Assembly: GCF_001598335.1 (NCBI RefSeq)
Contig: NZ_BCYT01000009.1
Span: 62,001 to 126,000, forward strand
DNA: 64,000 bases
Reading direction: 5' to 3'
Origin: Sphingobium abikonense NBRC 16140
GTDB taxonomy: Bacteria; Pseudomonadota; Alphaproteobacteria; Sphingomonadales; Sphingomonadaceae
The position numbers and the translations under genes were made by a program. Under the pieces are notes generated by a model. That model was given only the letters and a program-made list of their open reading frames with translations, was not told the origin of the DNA and did not search any database. Shown piece after piece: positions 44,697 to 53,236 of the stretch. Positions within the stretch are counted from its first letter, which is position 1, and each line of letters begins with the position of its first letter.

Positions 44697-46405
44697 GACA
44701 ACAGGTTCTGGATAATGCCCTTCACGTCGCCGCCACGTCCATTGAGTATCGCTTTCGCTGAGTAGAGTGCCATGCCGGCGACCTGGTCGACGGCAACCTT
44801 GGGGGGCATGACCAGTTCGAACCGGTCGGTCACGACGTCGAGCAGGGCCGGGCCGGGAGCAGCCAGCCAGTCCTGCACGTCCTGTTCCAGCCGCTCCGCC
44901 TGCTCCACGCGCCGGCCCCACAGGCCCATCGCTTCCGCCACGCGGGCGAAGTCGGGATTGAGCAGGTCGGTATAGGTGTCGAGCAATCCGTCGACCTTTT
45001 GTTCAATCTCCACGAAATCGAGTGCGCCATTATTGAAGATCGCGACCTTGATCGGCAGCTTTTCCTGCACGGCGGTCAGCAGGTCGCCAAGCAGCATCGC
45101 GATGCCGCCGTCGCCGGACAGCGAGATGACAGTCCGATCGGGATAGGCCGCCTTGGCGCCCAGAGCCTGTGGCATGGCATTTGCCATGGTGCCGTGGCTC
45201 AGGCTGATGACGGTGCGGTTCTGCCCGGTGGACGCGACATGGCGCAGGCACCAGACCATCGGCGATCCGCCGTCCGCCGTGTAGATCGTATCGGGCGGCG
45301 CGGCGCGGGAGATGACCTCCGTCAGATATTGGGGATGGATGGCGCCGCCCTTGCCGACCGTCGCATGGCGCCCTTCTTTCTCGACGCTGCGAGCACGGTG
45401 ATCCAGACACTCGGCAAGAAAATGGCGATCGTCGCGCGATGTCACGCGCGGCAGCAGGGCGTCGAGCGTCGCACCGACATCGCCGACCACGCCGAGGTTG
45501 ACGGGATGTCGGCGCCCCAGATGCGATCCGTCCAGATCGACCTGGATGATCGTAGCCTTGTCCGGATAGAATTGCCGCCACGCGAAGTCGCAGCCCAGCA
45601 GCAGCAGCGTGTCGCAGGTCATCAGCGCATGATAGCCTGCCTCTCCTCCAAAGATGCCGGTCATGCCGACATCGAAGGGATTGTCATGTTCCAGAAAATC
45701 CTTGGCGCGAGAGGTATGGGCGACCGGGGCCTGCAGCATATTGGCGAGCGCGACCACCTGGTCATGCGCCCCCTCGCAACCCGACCCGCCATAGATGGCG
45801 ATCTTCTTGCCCTTCGCGAGCGTCGCGGCGATCTGGTCCAGTTCCACGTCGCTGGGGCGAACCTGTGGCTGGGGACGATGGACCGAGAAAGGCGGCTCGT
45901 CCGGCGCCTTGGCACTGGAGATGTCGGCGGGCACGATGAGCACGGCGACCCCGCGTTTTGAAAGAGCCGCCTGCGCGGCCATCGCCGTCTTGCGCCGAGC
46001 CTGCGCAGGCGTCCGGATTTCCTCGCAAAAGACGCTGCACGACTGATAGACGGATTTGAAGTCGACCTCCTGCGGGAAATCGAAGCCGAGTTCGTCGCGC
46101 ACGATCTGGCTGGCGATCAGGACGACCGGCGCGCGGTTGCGATGAGATTCGAACAGGCCGTTGATAAAATGCAGGCTGCCGGGGCCGCAGGATCCAGCGC
46201 AGAGCGCAAGCTCGCCAGTCAGCAGGGCGTCCGCACCCGCCGCAAATCCCCCGGCCTCCTCATGCCGCATATGGACCCACCGGATGTCGCTCTGTCGAAT
46301 GGCGTCCGTCACATGATTGAGCGTGTCGCCTGGAATGCCATAGCATCGGCTGGCACCCGCCGCCTGCAGGGTTTCCACAATCACCGCCGCCACTGTCTTC
46401 GCCAT
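44693..46405 (-). CDS. ThDP-dependent enzyme, PoxB-like (pyruvate:quinone oxidoreductase family)
   Basis: 570 residues from ATG 46405. The N-terminal PYR domain holds the catalytic Glu in RHEEAGGFAAGA (about 47-58); the central domain (about 190-330) includes GKKIAIYGGSGCEGA; the PP domain has GDGGIAMLLGDLL followed by IFNNGALDFVEIE, the ThDP-Mg motif GDG...N. Length and order match pyruvate oxidase PoxB, and the sequence is less like acetolactate synthase. It may decarboxylate pyruvate or another 2-oxoacid. It is coupled by an ATGA overlap to the GltB-like gene, and divergent from the broken LysR gene, which was probably its regulator. Confidence 0.88.
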   Translation of the reverse strand: MAKTVAAVIVETLQAAGASRCYGIPGDTLNHVTDAIRQSDIRWVHMRHEEAGGFAAGADALLTGELALCAGSCGPGSLHFINGLFESHRNRAPVVLIASQIVRDELGFDFPQEVDFKSVYQSCSVFCEEIRTPAQARRKTAMAAQAALSKRGVAVLIVPADISSAKAPDEPPFSVHRPQPQVRPSDVELDQIAATLAKGKKIAIYGGSGCEGAHDQVVALANMLQAPVAHTSRAKDFLEHDNPFDVGMTGIFGGEAGYHALMTCDTLLLLGCDFAWRQFYPDKATIIQVDLDGSHLGRRHPVNLGVVGDVGATLDALLPRVTSRDDRHFLAECLDHRARSVEKEGRHATVGKGGAIHPQYLTEVISRAAPPDTIYTADGGSPMVWCLRHVASTGQNRTVISLSHGTMANAMPQALGAKAAYPDRTVISLSGDGGIAMLLGDLLTAVQEKLPIKVAIFNNGALDFVEIEQKVDGLLDTYTDLLNPDFARVAEAMGLWGRRVEQAERLEQDVQDWLAAPGPALLDVVTDRFELVMPPKVAVDQVAGMALYSAKAILNGRGGDVKGIIQNLLS

Positions 46406-46812
46406 CGCATCCTCGCTCGCCTGTGAGACGCAAAGGAAAGCAACGATCGGCCCGCATGTTCCGGAGCAAAGGGCGTTATGGTCCATCGCTGGCCATCGTT
46501 TGGACGCAAGACATCCCGAAGTCCGTAATCGTTTTCCCCAAAAAATTCAGGCTATTGCAACGAGGAGCGCTGAGAGGCTGATTGTCACCTTCTTGGATCG
46601 ATGAGACTGTTGTCGAGTGGTGGCTACGGGTCGATCTCCCCTAAATCGATTTACCTATAGCCATCAAAACCACAGGAGAGGAGGAAGGCGATCATCGAAG
46701 TATGATCGCGCCGTTCGCGAGCGGTTATCTTGGGATTGTTCATGTGCGCGGATTGACCGGCCTATGACATCCCGCGCACAACTCAGTCCCAAATCTGTAT
46801 TCGGGGAATGTT
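46406..46812. other. Divergent regulatory gap upstream of PoxB-like and LysR genes
   Basis: 407 bases with no supported gene. It should contain the promoter of the PoxB-like operon and of the LysR remnant. One dyad is visible, GTGCGCGG (46744-46751) and CCGCGCAC (46772-46779), separated by 20 bases, 34 bases before the LysR start; this is a candidate regulatory site. Its left part is noticeably AT-richer than the surrounding genes. Confidence 0.45.
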
Positions 46813-47640
46813 TTGGATCGCTGGCAGGCCATGAAGATATTCGTCCGCGTAGCGGAAGCAGGCGGTTTCGCTGAAGCCGCGCGGCAACTGCATATGAGTC
46901 CGCCGGCTGTAACGCGGGCGATCTCGACGTTGGGGAGGGCGAGATTGGCGTGCGTTTGCTGACCCGCACGACGCGCTCGGTCAAACTGACCCAGGCGGGT
47001 CGTGGCTATCTCGATGATTGTCGCCGCATCCTGGCCGATATGGCGGACGCAGACGCGGCGGCGGCAGGCGCTCATGGCAATCCCTCCGGCACGCTGATCG
47101 TCACAGGATCGTTGATTTTCGGCCAGATATATGTGCTGCCGATCCTGCTCGACTATCTGGATCGCTTTCCCGTGACCGGGCGCAGCCTGTTCGTCGATCG
47201 GCTGGTCAATGTCGTCGAGGAAGGCATCGATGTCGCGGTCCGGATCGGGCATCTGCCGGACTCGGGCTTAAGCGCGATCCGTGTCGGGTCGGTGCAGCGG
47301 GTCATCTGCGGCGCGCCGGCCTATTTCGAGCAGCATGTCATGCCCCGGACCCCGGCCGACCTTGTCCATCATCGCATCATCGGCCCGACCGGGGCATGGG
47401 CCTCGCCCGAATGGCATTTCGGTCCGGAGGGGCGGAGCAGCGTTACGGTCCACCCCCAGCTCTTCTGCAACACCAATGAAGCGGCAATCTCAGCCGCTGA
47501 ACAGGGCTGGGGCTTGACCCGCGTGCTCTCCTATCAGGTCGAGCCGGCATTGGCCGCCGGGCGGGTGGTCACGGTTCTGGACGATCATATGGAAAAGCCG
47601 TTGCCGATCCATGTCATCCACGCCGAAGGGCGGCGGGCGG
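46813..47640 (+). pseudogene. LysR-family regulator, frameshifted and 3'-truncated
   Basis: The first frame starts at TTG 46813 (or ATG 46831) with LDRWQAMKIFVRVAEAGGFA, EAARQLHMSPPAVTRAISTL, the usual LysR helix-turn-helix, and breaks at a G-rich run near 46930-46936 into LGRARLACVC and a stop at 46962. The second frame (from about 46936) continues EGEIGVRLLTRTTRSVKLTQ and the substrate domain to PLPIHVIHAEGRRAA near 47640. The shift equals loss of one base or gain of two. The last part of the protein is missing and hydrolase sequence follows. It lies divergent from the PoxB-like gene. A sequencing error in the G-run is an alternative for the frameshift, not for the truncation. Confidence 0.82.
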
Positions 47641-48039
47641 CAGTGGCTCGTCGGCCCCGACGCCACCAAGTTCCAATATCACGATGGCGTGCGGGACGTG
47701 TCGCGTATCAGCCCCGACAACTGGGTCCATGACCAGGCGCTACTCGACCGGCCAGGCAACAAGGACATCCAGCTCGACCTGTTTTACGACTATCGCACCA
47801 ATGTGCCGCTCTACCCGGCGTTCCAGGCCTTCTTTCGTGAGCGGAAGCCGCCGACGCTGATCCTCTGGGGCAAGAATGACAAGATCTTCCCCGAATCCGG
47901 CGCGCACCCGTACAAGCGCGACCTGCCCGACGCGGAGATGCATATTCTAGACACCGGCCATTTTGCTCTGGAAGACAAGCTGGATGAAATGGCGCCGCTG
48001 ATCCACGACTTCCTCGATCGCAAGGTCGCCGCGCGCTGA
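47641..48039 (+). pseudogene. Alpha/beta hydrolase, C-terminal fragment
   Basis: The frame starting inside the LysR remnant reads LVGPDATKFQYHDGVRDVSR, ISPDNWVHDQALLDRPGNKD, then PTLILWGKNDKIFPESGAHP and HILDTGHFALEDKLDE. The catalytic acid (Asp in WGKND) and His (TGHFALED) are present, but the nucleophile elbow G-x-S-x-G and about the first 150 residues are absent. The fragment begins where LysR similarity ends, so one deletion probably joined the two genes. An ATG at 47611 could in theory translate it, but an active enzyme is not expected. Confidence 0.8.
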
Positions 48040-48048
48040 ACCTCGACG

Positions 48049-48070
48049 GGGCCATGGTCATGCATGGCCC
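48049..48070. promoter_or_regulatory. Perfect dyad upstream of the PPOX-type flavoprotein gene
   Basis: GGGCCATG (48049-48056) and CATGGCCC (48063-48070) are exact inverted arms with a six-base spacer, 29 bases before the downstream ATG. No T-run follows, so an operator or a terminator for the hydrolase remnant are both possible. Confidence 0.45.
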
Positions 48071-48099
48071 TGCTGCTGACGGATGATGGGAGACAGACC

Positions 48100-48729
48100 A
48101 TGTCCTATGGTTTTCTGGATATCGCTATGACGCCAAGCGTCCAGGCGGCGCAGGCGGAGATGGGCGCGGATGCCCATTGGGCGGCGTTCAGCGGCAATCG
48201 CGCCTTTGACCGCTTCACCGACAATGAAGCGCATTTCCTGGCTGCCCGTGACAGTTTCTGCATGGCAACCGTGTCGGAGGATGGCTGGCCCTATGTCCAG
48301 CATCGCGGAGGCCCTGCCGGCTTCCTCAAAATGATGGATGACCGAACGCTGACCTTTGCCGATTATCGCGGCAACCGCCAATATATCAGCACCGGCAACC
48401 TCGCCGCGAATGACCGAGCCTGCCTGATCCTGATGGACTATCCTCGTCGCGCCCGACTGAAAATTTATGTTCATGTCGAGAAGCTGGCGCTCGATGCCGA
48501 TCCTGCGCTTACCGAGCTTGTCACGGATAAGGATTACAAGGCGCGGCCCGAGCGCATATTTCGGCTGCGGCTGGAGGCGTTCGACTGGAATTGTCCGCAG
48601 CATATCACGCCGCGCTTCACCGAGCGCGAGATTGAGCAGGCGGTCCGGCCGCTGCATGAACGGCTGGCGCACCTGGAAGCCGAGAACAGGGCGTTGCAGG
48701 ATCGCCTTGCCAAGATGGGAGACGCATGA
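48100..48729 (+). CDS. Pyridoxamine 5'-phosphate oxidase-family flavoprotein
   Basis: 209 residues from ATG 48100, with GGGAGA upstream (an earlier in-frame ATG at 48064 lies in the dyad). A split-barrel FMN-binding domain covers about 35-175: [53 protein letters not shown] and [19 protein letters not shown]. The last 40 residues ([33 protein letters not shown]) form a coiled coil. These proteins often reduce or detoxify small electrophiles; the substrate is unknown. Its stop overlaps the next gene's start. Confidence 0.88.
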   Translation: MSYGFLDIAMTPSVQAAQAEMGADAHWAAFSGNRAFDRFTDNEAHFLAARDSFCMATVSEDGWPYVQHRGGPAGFLKMMDDRTLTFADYRGNRQYISTGNLAANDRACLILMDYPRRARLKIYVHVEKLALDADPALTELVTDKDYKARPERIFRLRLEAFDWNCPQHITPRFTEREIEQAVRPLHERLAHLEAENRALQDRLAKMGDA

Positions 48730-49199
48730 TGGACAATTCAAGACCGCCGTTGCCGCCCTTCACGCTGGAGACCGCTATCGAGAAGGTGCGCTTGGCCGAG
48801 GATGGCTGGAACAGCCGCGACCCCGCGAAGGTGGCCATGGCCTATACACCGCTCAGCCAGTGGCGGAATCGGGCGGAGTTCGTCAATGGTCGCTCTGCGA
48901 TCGTCGCCTTCCTTACCCGCAAGTGGCAGCGCGAACTGGACTATCGGCTGATCAAGGAATTATGGGCTTTTCGCGACAATCGCATCGCCGTGCGCTTTGC
49001 CTATGAATGGCATGACGACAGCGGCAATTGGTTCCGGTCCTATGGCAACGAGAATTGGGAATTTGACAAAAGCGGCCTGATGGAGCGTCGGTTCGCCTGC
49101 ATCAACGATGCGCCTATCGATATGGCAGAGCGGAAATTCCATTGGACGCAGGGACGGCGCCCTGATGATCATCCAGAGTTGAGTGACTTTAGACTGTGA
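48726..49199 (+). CDS. DUF1348 / NTF2-like protein
   Basis: 157 residues, the whole length being one NTF2-like cone fold. [20 protein letters not shown], then [38 protein letters not shown] and [20 protein letters not shown] are the DUF1348 pattern. No catalytic residues can be assigned. Start ATG 48726 overlaps the flavoprotein stop (a second ATG follows one codon later). The two-gene operon sits downstream of the hydrolase remnant; such proteins often travel with oxidoreductases. Confidence 0.87.
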   Translation: MMDNSRPPLPPFTLETAIEKVRLAEDGWNSRDPAKVAMAYTPLSQWRNRAEFVNGRSAIVAFLTRKWQRELDYRLIKELWAFRDNRIAVRFAYEWHDDSGNWFRSYGNENWEFDKSGLMERRFACINDAPIDMAERKFHWTQGRRPDDHPELSDFRL

Positions 49200-49314
49200 G
49201 AGCGATCTGCGATAAAACTCGCCACCCAAAAGCGAGGCGACCGGAGTTGGAGGCGAAAAATGCGCCTCTCAGGGGCAACAAAGGATCGTTTAGGCCTTTT
49301 AAAATAAGGGGCTA

Positions 49315-49947
49315 TTAAGTTGCTGGAGGGAAATGGACTGCAGCCCGATCTGGTGACCAGGGCGCCAAACGCACCATCACCGTAGCGAACAATTTTGATG
49401 CCATGCTCTTGCCTAACCAGGCCTTTAGAGCCGGGAGCGGGAGAGTGTCGAACCAATTTTGGTCGACTGCAGCGAATTGGCGAATGAACGGCAGTATCGC
49501 TGCGTCTGTTAGCCCCCATATGTCCCCGCCGAGATAGGGATGCCTCATCAGCCTGCCTTCCAGCTCATTCAGAAATGCCAGCGCGGCGCTCCGATGAGAT
49601 AGGGCATCGGATACATAACGTTCGCGATATTTATATCTATCGAGGTCATATTTGAAGGGGCCGTCGTTCATCGCAATCAACTCTGGATCGTCGCCGCGCA
49701 ACCAGCCGTCTGGATCATTTCCGGCCAATACATGGCGCATGATATCGATGCTTTGGTCGACGACTCTGCCGTCGGGCAGAACAAGCACCGGCACAGTGCC
49801 CTTAGGCGAGGCTGCCAGCATAGCCTGCGGCTTCGCGGATAACTTCACCTCGCGCAGTTCGACGAGAGTCCGGCTTACGGCGAGGGCCAAACGCGCGCGA
49901 ATGGCATAGGGGCAACGACGAAAGCTGTAGAGAATCCCTTGGGTCAT
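49315..49947 (-). CDS. Glutathione S-transferase-like protein
   Basis: 210 residues. The N-terminal thioredoxin-like domain starts ILYSFRRCPYAIRARLAL, with the CPYA motif (Cys in the position of a CxxC first cysteine) and the cis-proline region KGTVPVLVLPDGRVVDQS that binds glutathione. A helical C-terminal domain follows (about 85-200, FNELE... LMRHPYLGGDIWGLTDAA). Closest in character to omega or Lambda-like or YfcF-type GSTs, which act as thiol oxidoreductases or lyases. It is monocistronic and convergent with the DUF1348 gene, 115 bases away. Confidence 0.86.
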   Translation of the reverse strand: MTQGILYSFRRCPYAIRARLALAVSRTLVELREVKLSAKPQAMLAASPKGTVPVLVLPDGRVVDQSIDIMRHVLAGNDPDGWLRGDDPELIAMNDGPFKYDLDRYKYRERYVSDALSHRSAALAFLNELEGRLMRHPYLGGDIWGLTDAAILPFIRQFAAVDQNWFDTLPLPALKAWLGKSMASKLFATVMVRLAPWSPDRAAVHFPPAT

Positions 49948-50305
49948 CTTTCATTCGATACACTGTTTGCCCTCTCGATCTCCATGGGGGCGTAGAACGG
50001 TGTCGATGTGCGGGACAGGCCGATATGATGGTGACGCGCTCCCCGTCGGTGTCGAACTTCTAAACACCGCCCCGCCGGGCCCATCGAGCAAGCCCGGCAA
50101 GCATTGAGGCACGGGAGACGGACCTTGCGCGCCTGGCGCGCCGGTCCGGTCAATTTGAATCGGGCGGCGAGCGCCCAGCCCGCCGCCGAGTCCTGCAATT
50201 TCTACCTCCCTGCCGTCTTCGCCCTGCCTGCTCGAACAAGCGCGGCCGGCACGGGATCATCGGATGGGTTGTGAACAGTCTCTCGCCATCGTTATCCCGC
50301 ATCTA
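49948..50305. other. Non-coding stretch upstream of the GST gene
   Basis: About 360 bases. A minus-strand frame to 50198 (84 residues) gives only Arg/Ala-rich sequence with no family likeness, so I do not call it. The promoter of the GST gene should be at its left end. Otherwise I see nothing supported. Confidence 0.45.
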
Positions 50306-50396
50306 TCGTCATCTCCGCGAAGGCGGGGATCCGTGTTCCAGCATGGCACGTGGGCTATAGTCGAAATATGGGTTCCCGCTTTCGCGGGAATGACGA
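50306..50396. repeat. Pair of inverted REP-like units
   Basis: The left unit (50306-50332) opens TCGTCATCTCCGCG and ends GCGGGGATCC. The right unit (50370-50396) is nearly its exact reverse complement, opening GGGTTCCCGC and ending GGAATGACGA. Each unit is itself a small hairpin (CCGCG...AAGGCGGGG). Spacing is 37 bases. Similar words occur near 22537 and 22619. This is the BIME-like arrangement of repetitive extragenic palindromes, familiar from sphingomonad genomes. Confidence 0.8.
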
Positions 50397-50478
50397 AGTT
50401 GGGTGAGAGGCGGACTGTCCGTTATCCATCAGAGAAGTGTGGTTAGATGCCTTTCGATAAAACTGGTATGGCACATTG

Positions 50479-50955
50479 ATGAGCGAGGACTACTATCCAG
50501 CATCTGACTTCCTGAATGCGGTCATAGCCGAGAGCGTGCCTCTTGCCGGAAGCACGTTCGCCGATAAAAACCTGCGACACCTCATTGAGCTGACAAGGGA
50601 CGATGACTTAGCCAAACGTGACTGGGCAACAATGCTGCTCTCGCAACAGGAAGTCGACACTCCGCAGGTGCGCGAGGCTTTGCTCGCCGCAGCCGGGGAC
50701 AAAGAAGAGATTGTCAGAGCAGAGGCTCTCTTGGGGCTTGCGCAGCGCGATCCCAAACTCGCGCTCCCTTATGCAATCTCCGCGCTATGCAGCGACTGCG
50801 TGAGCGTGCCGGTATTTGAAGCTGTCGCGCTCATTGCGGATGCTTCTTTGGTCGAGCATATTAGGCCATGGGTCGATGCGTCCGGCGACGATCGGATCGA
50901 CAAGTTGGCGCAAGATGCATTGGAAGCCTGCACATTGGGCGTATCGAGGCCTTAA
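50479..50955 (+). CDS. HEAT-repeat-like protein
   Basis: 158 residues from ATG 50479 (the preceding TTG at 50476 is an alternative). Tandem helical pairs such as LTRDDDLAKRDWATMLLSQQ, VREALLAAAGDKEEIVRAEA and LLGLAQRDPKLALPYAISAL show the D-x-x-V-R HEAT/PBS lyase spacing. No catalytic motif is present; such proteins bind partners. It stands between two palindromic repeats with no co-directional neighbour, and its codons look less GC-biased than those of core genes, so it is a possible recent arrival. Confidence 0.75.
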   Translation: MSEDYYPASDFLNAVIAESVPLAGSTFADKNLRHLIELTRDDDLAKRDWATMLLSQQEVDTPQVREALLAAAGDKEEIVRAEALLGLAQRDPKLALPYAISALCSDCVSVPVFEAVALIADASLVEHIRPWVDASGDDRIDKLAQDALEACTLGVSRP

Positions 50956-51023
50956 CCGCAATGTCTGCTATCGGGCAAACGCTAACGGTCACGTTTATGG
51001 GAAGAAATGGTCACTTCCAGACC

Positions 51024-51046
51024 ATCCTCCCCTTCCAGGGGAGGAT
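51024..51046. repeat. Hairpin repeat downstream of the HEAT gene
   Basis: ATCCTCCCC (51024-51032) and GGGGAGGAT (51038-51046) pair perfectly across a five-base loop. The same arm word is the outer arm of the 11121-11239 element. It may also act as a transcription terminator for the HEAT gene, though no T-run follows. The stretch 50956-51286 holds nothing else I can support except the palindrome below. Confidence 0.65.
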
Positions 51047-51187
51047 TTAACTGCCGCTCTTAGCTGAGCAGGACATAGCGATTGGACCACCGCTGTGATG
51101 CGAATGATGAAGAATGATGGGTCACAGCCATTCTGCCCTTGGAGGGGAGAATAATTTACGCCAGAGCGGCGGCTATTGCCAACTGTC

Positions 51188-51208
51188 ATGCCGGGCTTGA
51201 CCCGGCAT
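51188..51208. repeat. Short palindrome near the LytTR gene end
   Basis: ATGCCGGG (51188-51195) and CCCGGCAT (51201-51208) pair perfectly with a five-base loop (CTTGA). I recall this GTCATGCCGGG-type palindrome as common in alphaproteobacterial intergenic DNA. It lies 79 bases beyond the LytTR stop, so it may also help end that transcript. Confidence 0.6.
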
Positions 51209-51286
51209 CCCGCTCCCTCCGCACACCATCAGGCACAGGCTCGAACACGGGCGGTCCCGCGTGGACCGCACGGGCCGACGCTCGCC

Positions 51287-52090
51287 TCAGTGTACGAAGC
51301 GCGCCACCACGTCGCGGTAGGAGCGGCTGACCTTCACCTGCGCGCCGCTTTCGAGCACCAGGAAACATTCGCCGTTGGTGTGGGGCTTCACCTGCCGCAC
51401 TTGGCTCAGATTGACGATGGTGGAGCGGTGGACGCGCTGGAAATTGCGCGGGTCCAGCCGCTTTTCCAGGTCCTTCATGGTCTCGCGCAGGATCAGCGAG
51501 TTGTCGGCGGTGTAGATGCACATATAGTCGCCCGCCGCGTCGATGCGCTCGATCGAATCGACGTCGACGCGGAAGATCTGGCCGCGATCCTTGATGTTGA
51601 TGAGCTTTTCAAAGCGGTTGGACGCAGGCGCGCCATCCTCGCTCACGGCAAAATCGGTCATCGCCTGGGGCGCGACTTCGGCCAGCACCTCGCGCAGCTT
51701 TTCGACCTCCTGCACCTGCCGCTTTTCGGTCAGGCGCTGGCGCACGCGGTCGAGCGCGTCAGCGAGGCGCCCTTCCTCCACCGGCTTCATCAGATAGTCG
51801 ACCGCCTGCGCCTCGAACGCGCGGATCGCATGGTCGCTATAGGCAGTGACGAAGATGAACAGCGGCGGTTCGACCTCCATCATGCCCTGGACTACGGAAA
51901 AGCCGTCAAAGCCCGGCATCTGGATATCAAGGAACACAAGGTCGGGTTTGTGCGTCTTGATGGCGCGGATGGCTTCGCGGCCATTGGTGCAGGTTTCGAC
52001 GATTTCGACATCCTCATGCGCTTGCAGACGCAGCTGAAGGCCCTGAATGGCCAGGCTTTCGTCGTCGACGAGGATTGTTCTGATGGTCAT
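51287..52090 (-). CDS. LytTR-family response regulator
   Basis: 267 residues. The receiver (1-120) has Asp9-Asp10, phospho-acceptor Asp55 in VFLDIQMPGFDG and Lys in YLMKPVEEGRL. A linker helix follows, then a LytTR DNA-binding domain (about 165-265): RIDAAGDYMCIYTADNSLIL, RVHRSTIVNLSQVRQVKPHT. It acts as a transcription regulator and is encoded last in a two-gene operon, its start overlapping the kinase stop (ATGA). Targets cannot be predicted. Confidence 0.93.
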   Translation of the reverse strand: MTIRTILVDDESLAIQGLQLRLQAHEDVEIVETCTNGREAIRAIKTHKPDLVFLDIQMPGFDGFSVVQGMMEVEPPLFIFVTAYSDHAIRAFEAQAVDYLMKPVEEGRLADALDRVRQRLTEKRQVQEVEKLREVLAEVAPQAMTDFAVSEDGAPASNRFEKLINIKDRGQIFRVDVDSIERIDAAGDYMCIYTADNSLILRETMKDLEKRLDPRNFQRVHRSTIVNLSQVRQVKPHTNGECFLVLESGAQVKVSRSYRDVVARFVH

Positions 52091-53202
52091 GCGGCGACTT
52101 TCGATCTTTCATCCATGTTAAGCGGAATTTCGATGATGACCGAAAATCCGCCCGGCGTGGAACGCGTTTCAAAGCGCTGTCGTTCCCCGAAGGCCTGAAT
52201 TAACCGGTCCCGGATGTTCGGCAGGCCAACGCCCGTTCCCTCGCTCATGGGAATGTGCGGCTTGATGGCGCCATCGTTCAATCCCGGCCCGGTGTCCGAT
52301 ACGATGATCCGGACATTTTCACCGGCAGGTTGCGCGGTAACCGTGATATCGGCCCCTTCCTCCTTGGGCGTCACCGCATATTTGATCGCGTTTTCCACCA
52401 GCGGCTGCAACAGCAGCGATGGCAGGCGCGCATGCGACACGGCGGGATCGATCACGAAGGACGGACGCAGCCGGTCCTCGAACCGCATCTTCTCGATCTC
52501 CAGATACAGCTTGAGCGTCTCCACCTCCTGCGCGATCGTCACCTGCGCGGTGGGTTCATTGATCAGCGTGTAGCGCAGGAAGGACGACAGGCGCGACAAC
52601 ATCGCATTGGCCCTGTCGGTTTGCTTGAGCAGCACCAGCGTCGATATGCTGTTGAGCGTGTTGAACAGGAAATGGGGATTGAGCTGATAACGCAGCATCG
52701 CCAATTGCGCACTCGACGCCTGGGTTTCCAGCCGCGTGAGCTGGTCCGCCTGCTCCTCCACCGTCAAATAGAAATTGATCGCATAATAAAGCGCGGACCA
52801 CGCGCCGATCAGCGTCACCGACAGGTAGAAAGCGCCCAGGAAAAGCTGCACGCCCGCCGTGTCGCCGCTCCGGTTCTGGGTGGAAAAGACCCAGGCGTCG
52901 ATGAACGCCACCAAGCCAGCGGCCAGCACCACGGTCAGGATCGACACGCCCCAGGTAACGATCGGCCGCTGCTTCAGCAAGTAACGGAACGCCACCGCCA
53001 TCAGCAGCGTCACCGAATAGCCCGTCACCGTGGAAATCAGCACCGGAATCAGGCTGGAAAAGGATTGCCCGTTCGCGATGGTGGAGGATCCGCGCAACAG
53101 GAACGCGCCGGCCCATCCGAGCGATTGCAGGTTCCAGAAGGCGCGGTTCTTGTCAGCGAAAAAGGGCTGGGGCTGGATGCGGGTCACGGACATGGGACCC
53201 AT
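52087..53202 (-). CDS. LytS/AlgZ-type sensor histidine kinase
   Basis: 371 residues from ATG 53202 (an ATG at 53193 is also possible). About four membrane helices in the first 160 residues form the sensor region. The His_kinase domain has the conserved PHFLFNTLNSISTL (His near 177), and the ATPase domain has LLQPLVENAIKYAV, DTGPGLND and GVGLPNIRDRLIQAFG. This HPK8-type kinase lacks a HAMP domain. It phosphorylates the LytTR regulator encoded by the overlapping next gene. It is 34 bases downstream of the HxlR regulator gene. Confidence 0.92.
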   Translation of the reverse strand: MGPMSVTRIQPQPFFADKNRAFWNLQSLGWAGAFLLRGSSTIANGQSFSSLIPVLISTVTGYSVTLLMAVAFRYLLKQRPIVTWGVSILTVVLAAGLVAFIDAWVFSTQNRSGDTAGVQLFLGAFYLSVTLIGAWSALYYAINFYLTVEEQADQLTRLETQASSAQLAMLRYQLNPHFLFNTLNSISTLVLLKQTDRANAMLSRLSSFLRYTLINEPTAQVTIAQEVETLKLYLEIEKMRFEDRLRPSFVIDPAVSHARLPSLLLQPLVENAIKYAVTPKEEGADITVTAQPAGENVRIIVSDTGPGLNDGAIKPHIPMSEGTGVGLPNIRDRLIQAFGERQRFETRSTPGGFSVIIEIPLNMDERSKVAA

Positions 53203-53236
53203 GCCTATGCCATTATCGCCCGGTCGGGAAGCCGCC

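Noticed and set aside
49944..50198. 84-residue minus-strand open frame upstream of the GST gene
   Set aside because: Arg/Ala-rich without motifs; would overlap the GST promoter region.
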